From positions 62,001-126,000 of the forward strand of contig JADIYA010000012.1 of the NCBI GenBank assembly GCA_016705545.1: a stretch of DNA of 64,000 bases, read 5' to 3'. Within the stretch, counting starts at the first letter, position 1. Each line of letters starts with the position of its first letter. Below, in pieces: positions 26,161 to 34,126 of this stretch. The notes under the pieces are model-generated. The model saw nothing but the letters and a program-made list of their open reading frames with translations, made no database searches and was not told where the DNA came from. Origin of the DNA: Flavobacteriales bacterium. GTDB lineage: Bacteria > Bacteroidota > Bacteroidia > Flavobacteriales_F > PHOS-HE28. The position numbers were made by a program, and so were the translations under genes.

Positions 26161-27756
26161 CTACTCTACGGTCAACTTCGTAACGCCACCATCCTTTGAG
26201 CGCAGGAGATAGATGCCTGGAGCGAGGCCGGATAGGCTGAGCACGTTCGCGCCTGCGGTTAGCCGGATGGAACGCACGATTTGGCCCCCACCATCCAGGA
26301 GCTGCGCGGATTGCGCGCTGGCAGCGTGAATGGTGCACACGGTATGCGCTGGATTCGGACAAGAAAGAAGTGCAGGCGCTTCGGGTGCATGCGCTATGCC
26401 GGTGCTCAGGTCTCCGATGCGCCCCACCACGGCCGCCTGCTGTCCGCCGGCATTCACGGTGTGCGCGCCAAACGTGAGCGTTCCATTGATGTGCCCTGCG
26501 AAGTGCAGCGCATCGGTCTCGGCCAGCGCGGTGATCGTCTGGGATTCCTGATAGGGCCCGGGCGTGCTGGTTGCGGCCCATTGGGGAGTGCCATCCTGCG
26601 CGAAGGCGACGACGCTCATGGTCTGCGCACCGAGGGTGAGTCCATTGCTCACCACGCCGTTGCCCCAATCAATCACGCCGCGCAAGGTGCCGAAGAGGTA
26701 CGGGTTGTCATTCGCATCCACCGCGACGCAAGGGCCCTTCGCGCGGTGCATGTCGCCGTTGATCCCGCCACCGGTCGGTGCACTCTGCAAGCCCCACAGG
26801 AATTGCCCGGTGCTATCGAGCTTGGCGATGAACACGTCGTACACCCAATTCGGTCCGTTGAAGGTGATGCCGCCCCAATCGGTGCCCTGTAGGAAAAGGT
26901 CACCCGCGATGTAGGCATGCCCATCGGTTGCGGCTACCACGGTCGGATTCGTGAAGGTGACATCATCCGCGAACTCGGCGAAGCCAGCCGTGCCATCGGG
27001 CTTGTAGCGCAGCACGAACATGTTGTAGCCTTCGTCGCTCTCAACAGGGAAGTCCTGCCCACCGAAGGAGAGCGTACCGTTCTCGCAGGAGCCGCTCATG
27101 TACAGGCCGCCCCAGGGATCGAAGCTGATGGTCCCGAAGCGACGGATGCCACTGATGTCGCGCACCTCGGCATCGTTGCCCATGGCATCAACTCGCACTG
27201 CGCGTCCATCGAAGAAATCCTGCAGGACATACCAGAGGCTGCCGTCGGGATCAAGGGCCAACGAAGGGACATCCGCAGCAGCGGGGTAAGAGATGGAGAG
27301 GTTTCGCATCCAGAGCGCCGAACCGCTCGTGAGGTCCCAGGCCAAGAGGAAGTGATTCTCGGTGAACGGATCGCCGCCGATCCCTGCCAATTGCGTTCCA
27401 TCGCAGAACTCGAGCACATCACCCATGAAGCGGCCCGTGAAATAGGCAATTCCCGCCGCATCAACGGCCGCAGCGCCTACGGAGACCGAATCGCCGAGCA
27501 AGCAGGACAGGAGTACTCCGCCTGTAACGGGATCTAGCGCATCCAGTGCCACTTCGCCGTAAAGGGTCTGGCCATAGATCAGGGAGTTGCTGACTGTGCG
27601 CATTGCCACTAGCCGCCCCGGCGCCGATGCGAGCGCTTGGTCTGGCATGGCAGGATTCAGGCTGAAACCCACCGGTGCGGCCGTGAGCCAATCGACTTGC
27701 TGGGCGGTGGCTTGAAATGAAAGGATGAATCCGATCGCGTATTGGATGCAGCGCAT
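26161..27756 (-). CDS. Secreted beta-propeller protein, T9SS type A sorting domain
   Basis: 531 residues starting at ATG 27756 with a signal peptide (MRCIQYAIGFILSFQATA). Blade-like repeats include DAAGIAYFTGRFMGD, LDPDGSLWYVLQDFFDG, ATDGHAYIAGDLFLQG and DANDNPYLFGTLRG. The C-terminus (LSCPNPAHTVCTIHAAS ... LSGLAPGIYLLRSKDGGV) is a T9SS sorting domain. Similar in plan to the next gene (24499-26127), so the pair are probably paralogs exported by T9SS. Ligand or substrate unknown. Confidence 0.85.
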   Translation of the reverse strand: MRCIQYAIGFILSFQATAQQVDWLTAAPVGFSLNPAMPDQALASAPGRLVAMRTVSNSLIYGQTLYGEVALDALDPVTGGVLLSCLLGDSVSVGAAAVDAAGIAYFTGRFMGDVLEFCDGTQLAGIGGDPFTENHFLLAWDLTSGSALWMRNLSISYPAAADVPSLALDPDGSLWYVLQDFFDGRAVRVDAMGNDAEVRDISGIRRFGTISFDPWGGLYMSGSCENGTLSFGGQDFPVESDEGYNMFVLRYKPDGTAGFAEFADDVTFTNPTVVAATDGHAYIAGDLFLQGTDWGGITFNGPNWVYDVFIAKLDSTGQFLWGLQSAPTGGGINGDMHRAKGPCVAVDANDNPYLFGTLRGVIDWGNGVVSNGLTLGAQTMSVVAFAQDGTPQWAATSTPGPYQESQTITALAETDALHFAGHINGTLTFGAHTVNAGGQQAAVVGRIGDLSTGIAHAPEAPALLSCPNPAHTVCTIHAASAQSAQLLDGGGQIVRSIRLTAGANVLSLSGLAPGIYLLRSKDGGVTKLTVE

Positions 27757-27810
27757 GTTGGAATGGTATGCGGGTTAGACAGTCCTTCGGCCCTTTCCGT
27801 TGCTTTGAGG

Positions 27811-30800
27811 TCACTTCTCTCCATACCGGGGATCCGGCTTCCACGGCAGCTTCTCCATGCTGATCGTGCGCAGCGCGCAATGCCCGAATTCCTCTTCCAC
27901 GACTCCGGTCAAACGGTACACGCCGCGGCCACGGAAGGGGAAGCGCTCCGCCACGCTGGGGAACTGCGTGCTGTCCCAGAAGTCGCCTGCCGGGTCGATG
28001 AACGAACCGAAGCTCATGTAGCTCCCCGATTGCGTGGTGGTGGTCTTCACGTGGATCATGTAGCCGAGCATCTGCACCTGCTTGCCCACGCACGAACTCA
28101 TCTCGCGCGCGAGGATGGTTGCGGGCTGCGGGCCACGGGCCACGGGCTCCTCCGTACTCAAGCCCGTAGCCCGAGGCCCATGGCCCAAGGCTGCATTCAC
28201 CAGAGAGAACGGATCGCACAGCGGGAAGCCGAGCAGCTCCAGCTCATCGTAGGCATCGGCGAGCGGATAGAACTGCAGGTCGGGCAGCTTGGGCTCCTCC
28301 ACGCGCGTGATGAAGAGGTCGCCATCGCTTGAGACCGCGGCGGGGCGGTGCAGCAGCGTGAGGTCCCACAGCAATTGGGGCTTGCTCTTGCCGGTGAAGC
28401 GCAAGGCGCCCACGCGGATGAGGATGCGCGCCTGTTCCACATGCAGCGGCACACGCTTCAAAAGGTCCTGCAGATCGGCGAAGGGGCCATGGCGGAGGCG
28501 CTCGTTCATGATCAGCTGCACGGTCTCGGATCCAAGGCCCTTGATGTTGGACAATCCAAGGAAAATGCAGGCTTCTGAAGGTGAATGGCGAATGGGAGTT
28601 GGCGAATGGCGCGCTGCTCCATTCGCCATTCGCCATGGACCATTCACTTGCCCGCCTTTCACTAATGAGCACAACTCCTCGCTCACATTCACGCACGGCG
28701 CCTCGATCACCGCTCCCGCTCGTTTCGCTTCATGCAGGTAGAACTCCGTCCGGTAGAAGCCGCCGAAGTTGTTGGCCACGCCCACGAGGAACTCCAGCGG
28801 ATGGTGCGCCTTCAGGTAGAGGCTCTGGTAGCTCTCCACCGCGTAGCTCGCGCTGTGGCCCTTCGCGAAGCTGAAGCTGGCGAAGCTCTGGATCTGGCGC
28901 CACACCTCTTCGGCCTCGCCGGGCGGATAACCGAAGGCCTTGCAGTTGGCGAAGAACTTCTGCTCCACCACCTTGAACTCCGGACGGTCGCGGTAGCGGA
29001 TGTTCATGCCGCGCCGCACGGTGTCCGACTCCTCCAGATCGAGCCCGCCGTAGAGATGCACCACCCGGATCACATCCTCTTGATACACCATCACGCCATA
29101 GGTCTCGGGCATGATCTCCAGCAAGCGCTTCGGCGCGTTCTTGCGGCGCTCGGGTTCGTTGTGGCGCAGCAGGTACTCGCGCATCATGCCGCTCTCCGCC
29201 ACGCCCGGACGGATGATGCTGCTCGCAGCAACAAGGCCGAGGTAGTCGTCCACCTTCAGCTTCTTCAGCAGCATGCGCATGGCGGGGCTCTCCACGTAGA
29301 AGCAGCCGATGGTGTTGCCCGTGCGCAGCAACTCCTTGATCGCAGGGTCCTCCTTGAAGCGCGGGATGTCGTGGATATCGACCGCCGAGCGGAAGGCGCG
29401 AGACTCAAGATTCAAGTCACAAGCATCAAGTGCGCCGCCTTCCCGCCTTGAGTCTTGAGTCTTGTTCACCAGTTCCACCGCATCCCGTATGTGCCCCAGT
29501 CCTCTCTGGCTCAGCAGGTCGAATTTGTGCAGGCCCATGTCCTCGCACTCCAGCATGCTGATCTGCGTCACCGGGAATCCCTTCGGCGGACGGAACAGCG
29601 CGGCGAAATGCGTGACGGGCTTCTCCGTGATCACGATCCCGCCCGCGTGGATGCCCAGGTGGTGCGGCATGCCGATCAGGTCCTTCGCGTAGCGCACCAC
29701 TGCCAGCGCCACCTTGTCCAGCTCGCTGCTCTTGGCGTAGCTGCTCGGCCGCCCACGCGCGTAGTATCCGTGGTTGCCCTCCGAGAGCGCCTCGATCTCC
29801 GCCGGTGGTAGCCCCACGGCTTTGCCCAGCTCGCGTACGGCGCCGCGCCATTGGAAGGTGGTGTAGGTGGCGATCTGCGCGGCATGTATCCGTCCCGCGC
29901 TGCCGTCGGCCGCGTTGTACTTGTTGAACACATAGCGGTACACCTCATCGCGGTCCTTCCAGCTGAAGTCGATGTCGAAGTCGGGCGGCTTCTTGCGTGC
30001 GGGGTTGATGAAGCGCTCGAAGTAGAGGTCGAGCTCCATGGGGTCCACATCGGTGATGCGCAAGCAATAGGCCACCAGGCTGTTGGCTCCGCTGCCGCGC
30101 CCCACATGGAAGAAGCCGCGGCTGCGCGCATGGTCCACGATGTCCTGGTTGATGAGGAAGTAGCTGATGAAGCCCATGCGCTCGATCACGTCCAGCTCGT
30201 GGTGCATGCGCGCCAGCACCTTCGGCGTCACGTCCGGGAAGCGGTAGCGCAGGCCCGCGCGTGTATCGCGGTGCAGCTTCTCGCGGTCGGCGCGCATATC
30301 GTTGGTGAAGGCCGCGCGCGTCTTGTCGCTGCCATCGAAGGCGATGCTGCACTGCTCCAGCAGGCGCTCAGCGTTGTCAAGCAGTTGCGGCCATTCGCGG
30401 TAGATGCGGCGCGCCTCCTCCTCGATGCGGAAGAACTCATCGGGCTCCGCGAGTTCTTCCTTCGGCAGCAGGCTCACCACGGTGTTCTTCGCCACGGTGC
30501 GCAGCAGGCGATGCACGTTGTGGTCGCGCTTGTTGCGCAGCGTCACCGGCATCAGGGCCACAAGGTCCTGCAAGCGTTTCGCCCAAGGGGAGAAGGGCAA
30601 GCGCGTGAGATCACCAGGCTTGATGCCCACGCGCTCGTTCGGTCGCAACTGTTGCGGGGCGTTAGCGAACGGATAGATGAAGAACACCTCATCCAGCTCA
30701 GGTGCCCGCTCCGGGATCGCCTCGCCATCCAGCAATTGAGGGCTCAGCAATTCGTTCAGTTGCTGGAAGCCGTCGTTGCTCTTCGCGATGCCGATGTACA

Positions 30801-31011
30801 GGAGCCGCGCGCCTTGCCGGAACTCGATCCCCGCCACCGGTCGCACGCCGAATCGCGGGGCATCGCGCACGAAATCGGGGATCCCCGCCGAGCAGTGGAT
30901 ATCGGTGAGCGCTAATGTGCGCACGCCAGCCTTCGCCGCTTCTTCGAGCAGCGCTTCGGGCTTCATCACGCCGTGCTTGAAGCTGAACCAGCTGTGGCAG
31001 TTGAGGTACAT
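27811..31011 (-). CDS. dnaE: DNA polymerase III alpha subunit, short DnaE (DnaE2-like) with three in-frame repeat inserts
   Basis: 1066 residues from ATG 31011 (MYLNCHSWFSFKHGV); the open frame to 31266 overlaps the divergent thiL promoter. PHP domain at the N-terminus (LALTDIHCSAGIPDF), palm with GRGSGANSLVAYCL and PPDFDIDFSW near residue 345, then HhH and OB-fold (GKQVQMLGYMIHVKTTTTQ) regions. Short DnaE proteins paired with dinB usually serve damage-induced mutagenesis in Bacteroidota. Three segments, near residues 514-537, 789-811 and 942-964, are encoded by inverted repeats with internally repeated words (see repeat entries). Without them the protein would be about 990-1000 residues, my recollection of the usual family size. 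The reading frame stays open through all three. Confidence 0.93.
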   Translation of the reverse strand: MYLNCHSWFSFKHGVMKPEALLEEAAKAGVRTLALTDIHCSAGIPDFVRDAPRFGVRPVAGIEFRQGARLLYIGIAKSNDGFQQLNELLSPQLLDGEAIPERAPELDEVFFIYPFANAPQQLRPNERVGIKPGDLTRLPFSPWAKRLQDLVALMPVTLRNKRDHNVHRLLRTVAKNTVVSLLPKEELAEPDEFFRIEEEARRIYREWPQLLDNAERLLEQCSIAFDGSDKTRAAFTNDMRADREKLHRDTRAGLRYRFPDVTPKVLARMHHELDVIERMGFISYFLINQDIVDHARSRGFFHVGRGSGANSLVAYCLRITDVDPMELDLYFERFINPARKKPPDFDIDFSWKDRDEVYRYVFNKYNAADGSAGRIHAAQIATYTTFQWRGAVRELGKAVGLPPAEIEALSEGNHGYYARGRPSSYAKSSELDKVALAVVRYAKDLIGMPHHLGIHAGGIVITEKPVTHFAALFRPPKGFPVTQISMLECEDMGLHKFDLLSQRGLGHIRDAVELVNKTQDSRREGGALDACDLNLESRAFRSAVDIHDIPRFKEDPAIKELLRTGNTIGCFYVESPAMRMLLKKLKVDDYLGLVAASSIIRPGVAESGMMREYLLRHNEPERRKNAPKRLLEIMPETYGVMVYQEDVIRVVHLYGGLDLEESDTVRRGMNIRYRDRPEFKVVEQKFFANCKAFGYPPGEAEEVWRQIQSFASFSFAKGHSASYAVESYQSLYLKAHHPLEFLVGVANNFGGFYRTEFYLHEAKRAGAVIEAPCVNVSEELCSLVKGGQVNGPWRMANGAARHSPTPIRHSPSEACIFLGLSNIKGLGSETVQLIMNERLRHGPFADLQDLLKRVPLHVEQARILIRVGALRFTGKSKPQLLWDLTLLHRPAAVSSDGDLFITRVEEPKLPDLQFYPLADAYDELELLGFPLCDPFSLVNAALGHGPRATGLSTEEPVARGPQPATILAREMSSCVGKQVQMLGYMIHVKTTTTQSGSYMSFGSFIDPAGDFWDSTQFPSVAERFPFRGRGVYRLTGVVEEEFGHCALRTISMEKLPWKPDPRYGEK
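28123..28186. repeat. Inverted word-repeat element 1 inside dnaE (word GGGCCAC)
   Basis: The left arm 28123-28148 is built from GGGCTGC, GGGCCAC, GGGCCAC and GGGCT. The right arm 28161-28186 (AGCCCGTAGCCCGAGGCCCA...) is its imperfect reverse complement. The loop is 12 nt. In frame in dnaE, encoding about residues 942-964, including GPRATG and PVARGPQP. Confidence 0.75.
28581..28647. repeat. Inverted word-repeat element 2 inside dnaE (word GGCGAATG)
   Basis: Left arm 28581-28609 starts GTGAATGGCGAATGG and ends GGCGAATGG. Right arm 28619-28647 starts CCATTCGCCATTCGCC and ends CCATTCAC. Both ends of the arms match as inverted repeats. In frame in dnaE, adding roughly residues 789-811 between the thumb region and a conserved IFLGLSNIKGLG block. 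Confidence 0.8.
29401..29464. repeat. Inverted word-repeat element 3 inside dnaE (word GACTCAAG)
   Basis: Left arm AGACTCAAGATTCAAG... (29401-29430) and right arm CTTGAGTCTTGAGTCTTG (29447-29464) are imperfect inverted repeats made of a 9-bp word. In frame in dnaE, adding about residues 514-537 (QDSRREGGALDACDLNLES). Confidence 0.75.
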
Positions 31012-31096
31012 GAGGAGATCGACGCTTTCCCCGTCGATCGCGGGCCTCAGAAGGTATGGTGCGCAAACACGCGCCGAAAACGGAACTTCGCGGCCC

Positions 31097-32140
31097 ATGT
31101 CAGACACCCCCTCCCGCACCGAGCTCTCCGCCCTCGGCGAATTCGGACTCATAGAACGTATCGCTTCCCGCGTCCAGCTCCAGCAGCCCTCGTCGGTGAA
31201 GGGCATCGGCGATGATGCCGCCGTGATCGACCCGCAGGGCCTGCACCAAGTGGTCACCACCGACATGCTCCTCGAGGGCGTCCACTTCGACCTGGGCTAC
31301 GCTTCACTTAGGCACCTAGGCTACAAGGCCGTGGTGGTGAACCTCAGCGATGTGTACGCCATGAACGCTGAGCCACGGCAAGTCACCGTGGCGCTGGGCC
31401 TCAGTAACCGCTTCCCGGTGGAGGCCGTGGACGAGCTGTATGAGGGCATGCTGCTGGCGTGCAAGAACTACGGCGTGGATCTCGTAGGCGGCGATACGAG
31501 CAGCAGCCGGAGCGGACTGGTCATCGGCATCACCGCCATTGGAGCGGCCAAGCCGGGGGACCTCGTGTTCCGCAACGGCGCCAAGGAGAACGACCTGCTC
31601 GTGGTGAGCGGCGACCTCGGAGGCGCATACATGGGCTTGCAGGTGCTGGAACGTGAGAAGGCCGTGTTCACCCAGACAGGCGCTCAACCGGAGCTCACCG
31701 GCCATGAGTACATCCTGGAGCGGCAACTGAAGCCCGAGGCGCGCCAGGACATCATCGCCTTGCTGCGCAAGATGGAGGTGCGGCCCACCAGCATGATCGA
31801 CATCAGCGACGGACTCGCCAGCGAAGCCATCCACATCGCACTCAGCTCCGGCCTTGGCGTGAAGATCTACGACGAGAAGATCCCGATCGACCCGGCCACG
31901 TACCAGACCGCCCGCGACTTCAACCTCGACCCCACCACATGCGCGCTCAATGGCGGTGAGGATTACGAACTGCTCTTCACCATCGCCCAAGCCGATTATG
32001 AGAGGGTGAAGGGCAACCCCAGCCTCACCGTGGTGGGCCATATGACCGATAAAGCCAGCGGCCATCAGCTCGTGGATAAGCAGGGCGGGCAGCATGAGCT
32101 GCGCGCGCAGGGCTGGGATGCGTTCCTGAAGAAGTCCTAA
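31097..32140 (+). CDS. thiL: Thiamine-monophosphate kinase
   Basis: ATP-dependent phosphorylation of thiamine monophosphate to the diphosphate cofactor; cytoplasmic. 347 residues. Metal and nucleotide motifs: GIGDDAAVI, TDMLLEGVHFDL, GGDTSSSRSGL, GDLGGAYMGL, MIDISDGLASE and NGGEDYELLF. ATG 31097 follows a -7-like GAACTTCG by six bases; the frame is open upstream to 30776 but that is antisense to dnaE. Its stop overlaps the convergent gene at 32137. No other thiamine gene is adjacent. Confidence 0.96.
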   Translation: MSDTPSRTELSALGEFGLIERIASRVQLQQPSSVKGIGDDAAVIDPQGLHQVVTTDMLLEGVHFDLGYASLRHLGYKAVVVNLSDVYAMNAEPRQVTVALGLSNRFPVEAVDELYEGMLLACKNYGVDLVGGDTSSSRSGLVIGITAIGAAKPGDLVFRNGAKENDLLVVSGDLGGAYMGLQVLEREKAVFTQTGAQPELTGHEYILERQLKPEARQDIIALLRKMEVRPTSMIDISDGLASEAIHIALSSGLGVKIYDEKIPIDPATYQTARDFNLDPTTCALNGGEDYELLFTIAQADYERVKGNPSLTVVGHMTDKASGHQLVDKQGGQHELRAQGWDAFLKKS

Positions 32141-33696
32141 GCCGCCCGACCCATGCGCTTTGCCCTTTCGCGGATGCAATCCGCGAAAGGCAATCCGGTC
32201 AATCTGCTCTCGGCCCATGCCACTGGATCCATGTAGTCGAGCACGCCGCGCTCCATCGGGTCATCGAGCAGGGCTAGCGCATCATCGCGGAAGGCGGTGA
32301 GCTTGGCTCGTGCATCGTCCGCGCCGCGCGCTTGCGTCAGCTGTGCGATCAGCCTCAGAAAACGCAGCTCGAAGCGATGCTTCCGCCCGTGGAGCTTCAT
32401 GAAACGCTCCGTGTTCCGGAGCGCGTAGGCGAGCAGTTCGTGCTTGCCGCTGTCGTACAGCAGCAGCAGGTGCATGAGCCGTGTGAAGCAGCTCACATCG
32501 CTCAGGTCGTCGTGCCGTGTGGCGTTCAGCAACTCGTTAATCCAGCGCAGCGACTTTTCCAGCTGGCCCGAGCAGTAGAGGGCATAGGCGCATTCGTACT
32601 GAAGAATCGCGCGCCGCACCGGTCCCAGACGCTGTGCATGATCACGCAGGCCGCGTTCCACCAAAGGGATCAGCTCAACGGCTTTCGCTGCTTCGCCCAG
32701 CCGCAAGTGCATGCTCAACTCCAGGCTGGTGGTGGTGGCGAACAGCTTCAGGTCAAGGTCGTCGTTCTCCGGCATGCCCCATTGGCTTGGCAATGAGCGG
32801 AAACGCTTCAGCAACGCGAACGCCGCTTCATAGTGGCCGCATTGGGCGGTCACATAGGCCAGGTTGCTGATCACGCCGAGGATCAGGTTCGGTTCATCCT
32901 TGAAGGCGGCGCGCTCCCGCTCGAGCAGCGCTGCATTGGCAATGAGCTGCGTGCGGCATTCGTGGTTCATGCCCAAGGCGAAGGCTGCGGCCGCTCGAAT
33001 GTGATGGTGCAGGAATCGCGCTCGGGCAGATAGCAGCGTGGCGCCATCCTGAAGCAGCGGCTCGCTCAGCAGCTCCTGGATATGCGCGGTGGATTCCGAT
33101 TCCCTCGCCGCGCCTTGATGATAGATGCGCAGGAACAGCTTGCTCTTGATGGACCAGAGGCGGTCCACTTCGGATTGCGAGCGGCGAGCGGAATCGTCCT
33201 CGGCGGCGATGGCATCAATCCCTGTTTCATCGATTCCGTTGTAGTTCCGGCACTCCATCAAGCGACGCTCCCATTCTCGAACAGCCCCCAACACGGGCTG
33301 CCGCTCATGCTGCAGCGCTAGCCGTCGCGCGCTCTGCAGCACCTTCCGTGCATCCGCATAGAGCGCGCGCTGATGCAGGATCTCCACCTGGTGCAAGTGG
33401 CGATGGACCCTCGCATCAACCGAACTCTCCGCATGAAAAGCCTCGAGGCTATGCAGGATGGCTTCGTACAGGCGCCGCTTGGTGATGGCGAAATGGCGGA
33501 TGAAGGGTTCTCCTTGGAATCGATCGATCAGTGCGCCCTCGTCGTAGCGCTCCATGTCAGCGATGGCGTTGAACAGAAGCTCCTGATTGCCGTGCTCCTG
33601 CCCATATCGGGCGATGTGAAGCTTGTAGTAGCGCTTCTCCGCTGGGCTCATCGACGAGATCAGCCGGTGCACGTGATCCTGGGTCCTCGCTGGCAT
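32137..33696 (-). CDS. Helical-repeat protein of unknown function
   Basis: 519 residues, from ATG 33696. No signal peptide or membrane segment. Highly helical and rich in Ala, Leu and Arg, with TPR-like stretches (IEVDRL absent, but ALYADARKVLQSARRLALQH, YECAYALYCSGQLEKSLRW, GHYEAAFALLKRFRSL). The N-terminus HRLISSMSPAEKRYYKLH and the presence of W/F pairs at repeat ends suggest a scaffold protein of a type frequent in Flavobacteriales. I do not recognise a catalytic motif. Followed by nothing on its strand; the stop overlaps thiL. Confidence 0.7.
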   Translation of the reverse strand: MPARTQDHVHRLISSMSPAEKRYYKLHIARYGQEHGNQELLFNAIADMERYDEGALIDRFQGEPFIRHFAITKRRLYEAILHSLEAFHAESSVDARVHRHLHQVEILHQRALYADARKVLQSARRLALQHERQPVLGAVREWERRLMECRNYNGIDETGIDAIAAEDDSARRSQSEVDRLWSIKSKLFLRIYHQGAARESESTAHIQELLSEPLLQDGATLLSARARFLHHHIRAAAAFALGMNHECRTQLIANAALLERERAAFKDEPNLILGVISNLAYVTAQCGHYEAAFALLKRFRSLPSQWGMPENDDLDLKLFATTTSLELSMHLRLGEAAKAVELIPLVERGLRDHAQRLGPVRRAILQYECAYALYCSGQLEKSLRWINELLNATRHDDLSDVSCFTRLMHLLLLYDSGKHELLAYALRNTERFMKLHGRKHRFELRFLRLIAQLTQARGADDARAKLTAFRDDALALLDDPMERGVLDYMDPVAWAESRLTGLPFADCIRERAKRMGRAA

Positions 33697-33792
33697 GCGG
33701 TATCCGCTTCGCAAGTGAAACTAGGGGGCTGCCTTCAAGGGCGTTCACCTCAATCGGGCAACGGCTTCCCGGGAACAGCGAAGGGAGGAAAT

Positions 33793-33816
33793 GAAAACGC
33801 CCGGGTAACCGGGCGC
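33793..33816 (-). terminator. Intrinsic terminator of the small lipoprotein gene
   Basis: CGCCCGG-GTAA-CCGGGCG is a 7-bp GC stem with a 4-nt loop, followed on the minus strand by TTTT. It lies 30 bp past the stop of the gene at 33845. Confidence 0.7.
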
Positions 33817-33844
33817 TCATGCATAGTACCGAATGCTGAGGGGG

Positions 33845-34126
33845 TCAGTTATTCGGCTTCTTCTTCTTGTTACGCTCACCATCACCGACATCGTCGCCAT
33901 CATCGCTGATGGAGCTTCCGCCAGAGGTGCCACGCAGCTGCCCGGGTTTGCCAGCGGCATCGTTGAGATCGATGGCAGCACCGCCCGAGCTCTTCGCGTT
34001 CCCGACGTTTTCTTCCTCATGCTGGCAAGGAGCGAACCCATCATCCTTTGCGCAACCGGTTACGGCAAGCATGGCCAATATGGCCATCACCGCGAACAGG
34101 TTAAGGAAGGTGCCTTGGCGTTTCAT
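33845..34126 (-). CDS. Small putative lipoprotein
   Basis: 93 residues. Signal peptide with lipobox (MAILAMLAVTGC), then a low-complexity polar region rich in Gly, Asp, Ser and Lys ending KKKKPNN. No domain recognised. ATG 34126 lies within the last codons of the upstream sensor kinase, overlapping by four bases, and is seven bases after a perfect -7 box TACATTTG, so it can be read both with the sensor and alone. A terminator follows at 33793-33816. Confidence 0.7.
   Translation of the reverse strand: MKRQGTFLNLFAVMAILAMLAVTGCAKDDGFAPCQHEEENVGNAKSSGGAAIDLNDAAGKPGQLRGTSGGSSISDDGDDVGDGERNKKKKPNN

Noticed and set aside
28581..28647. Insertion sequence remnant in dnaE
   Set aside because: No transposase, no target duplication visible, and the frame is kept; a short palindromic element fits better.
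30776..31096. N-terminal extension of thiL
   Set aside because: Antisense to dnaE, upstream of the promoter box; no ThiL homology.
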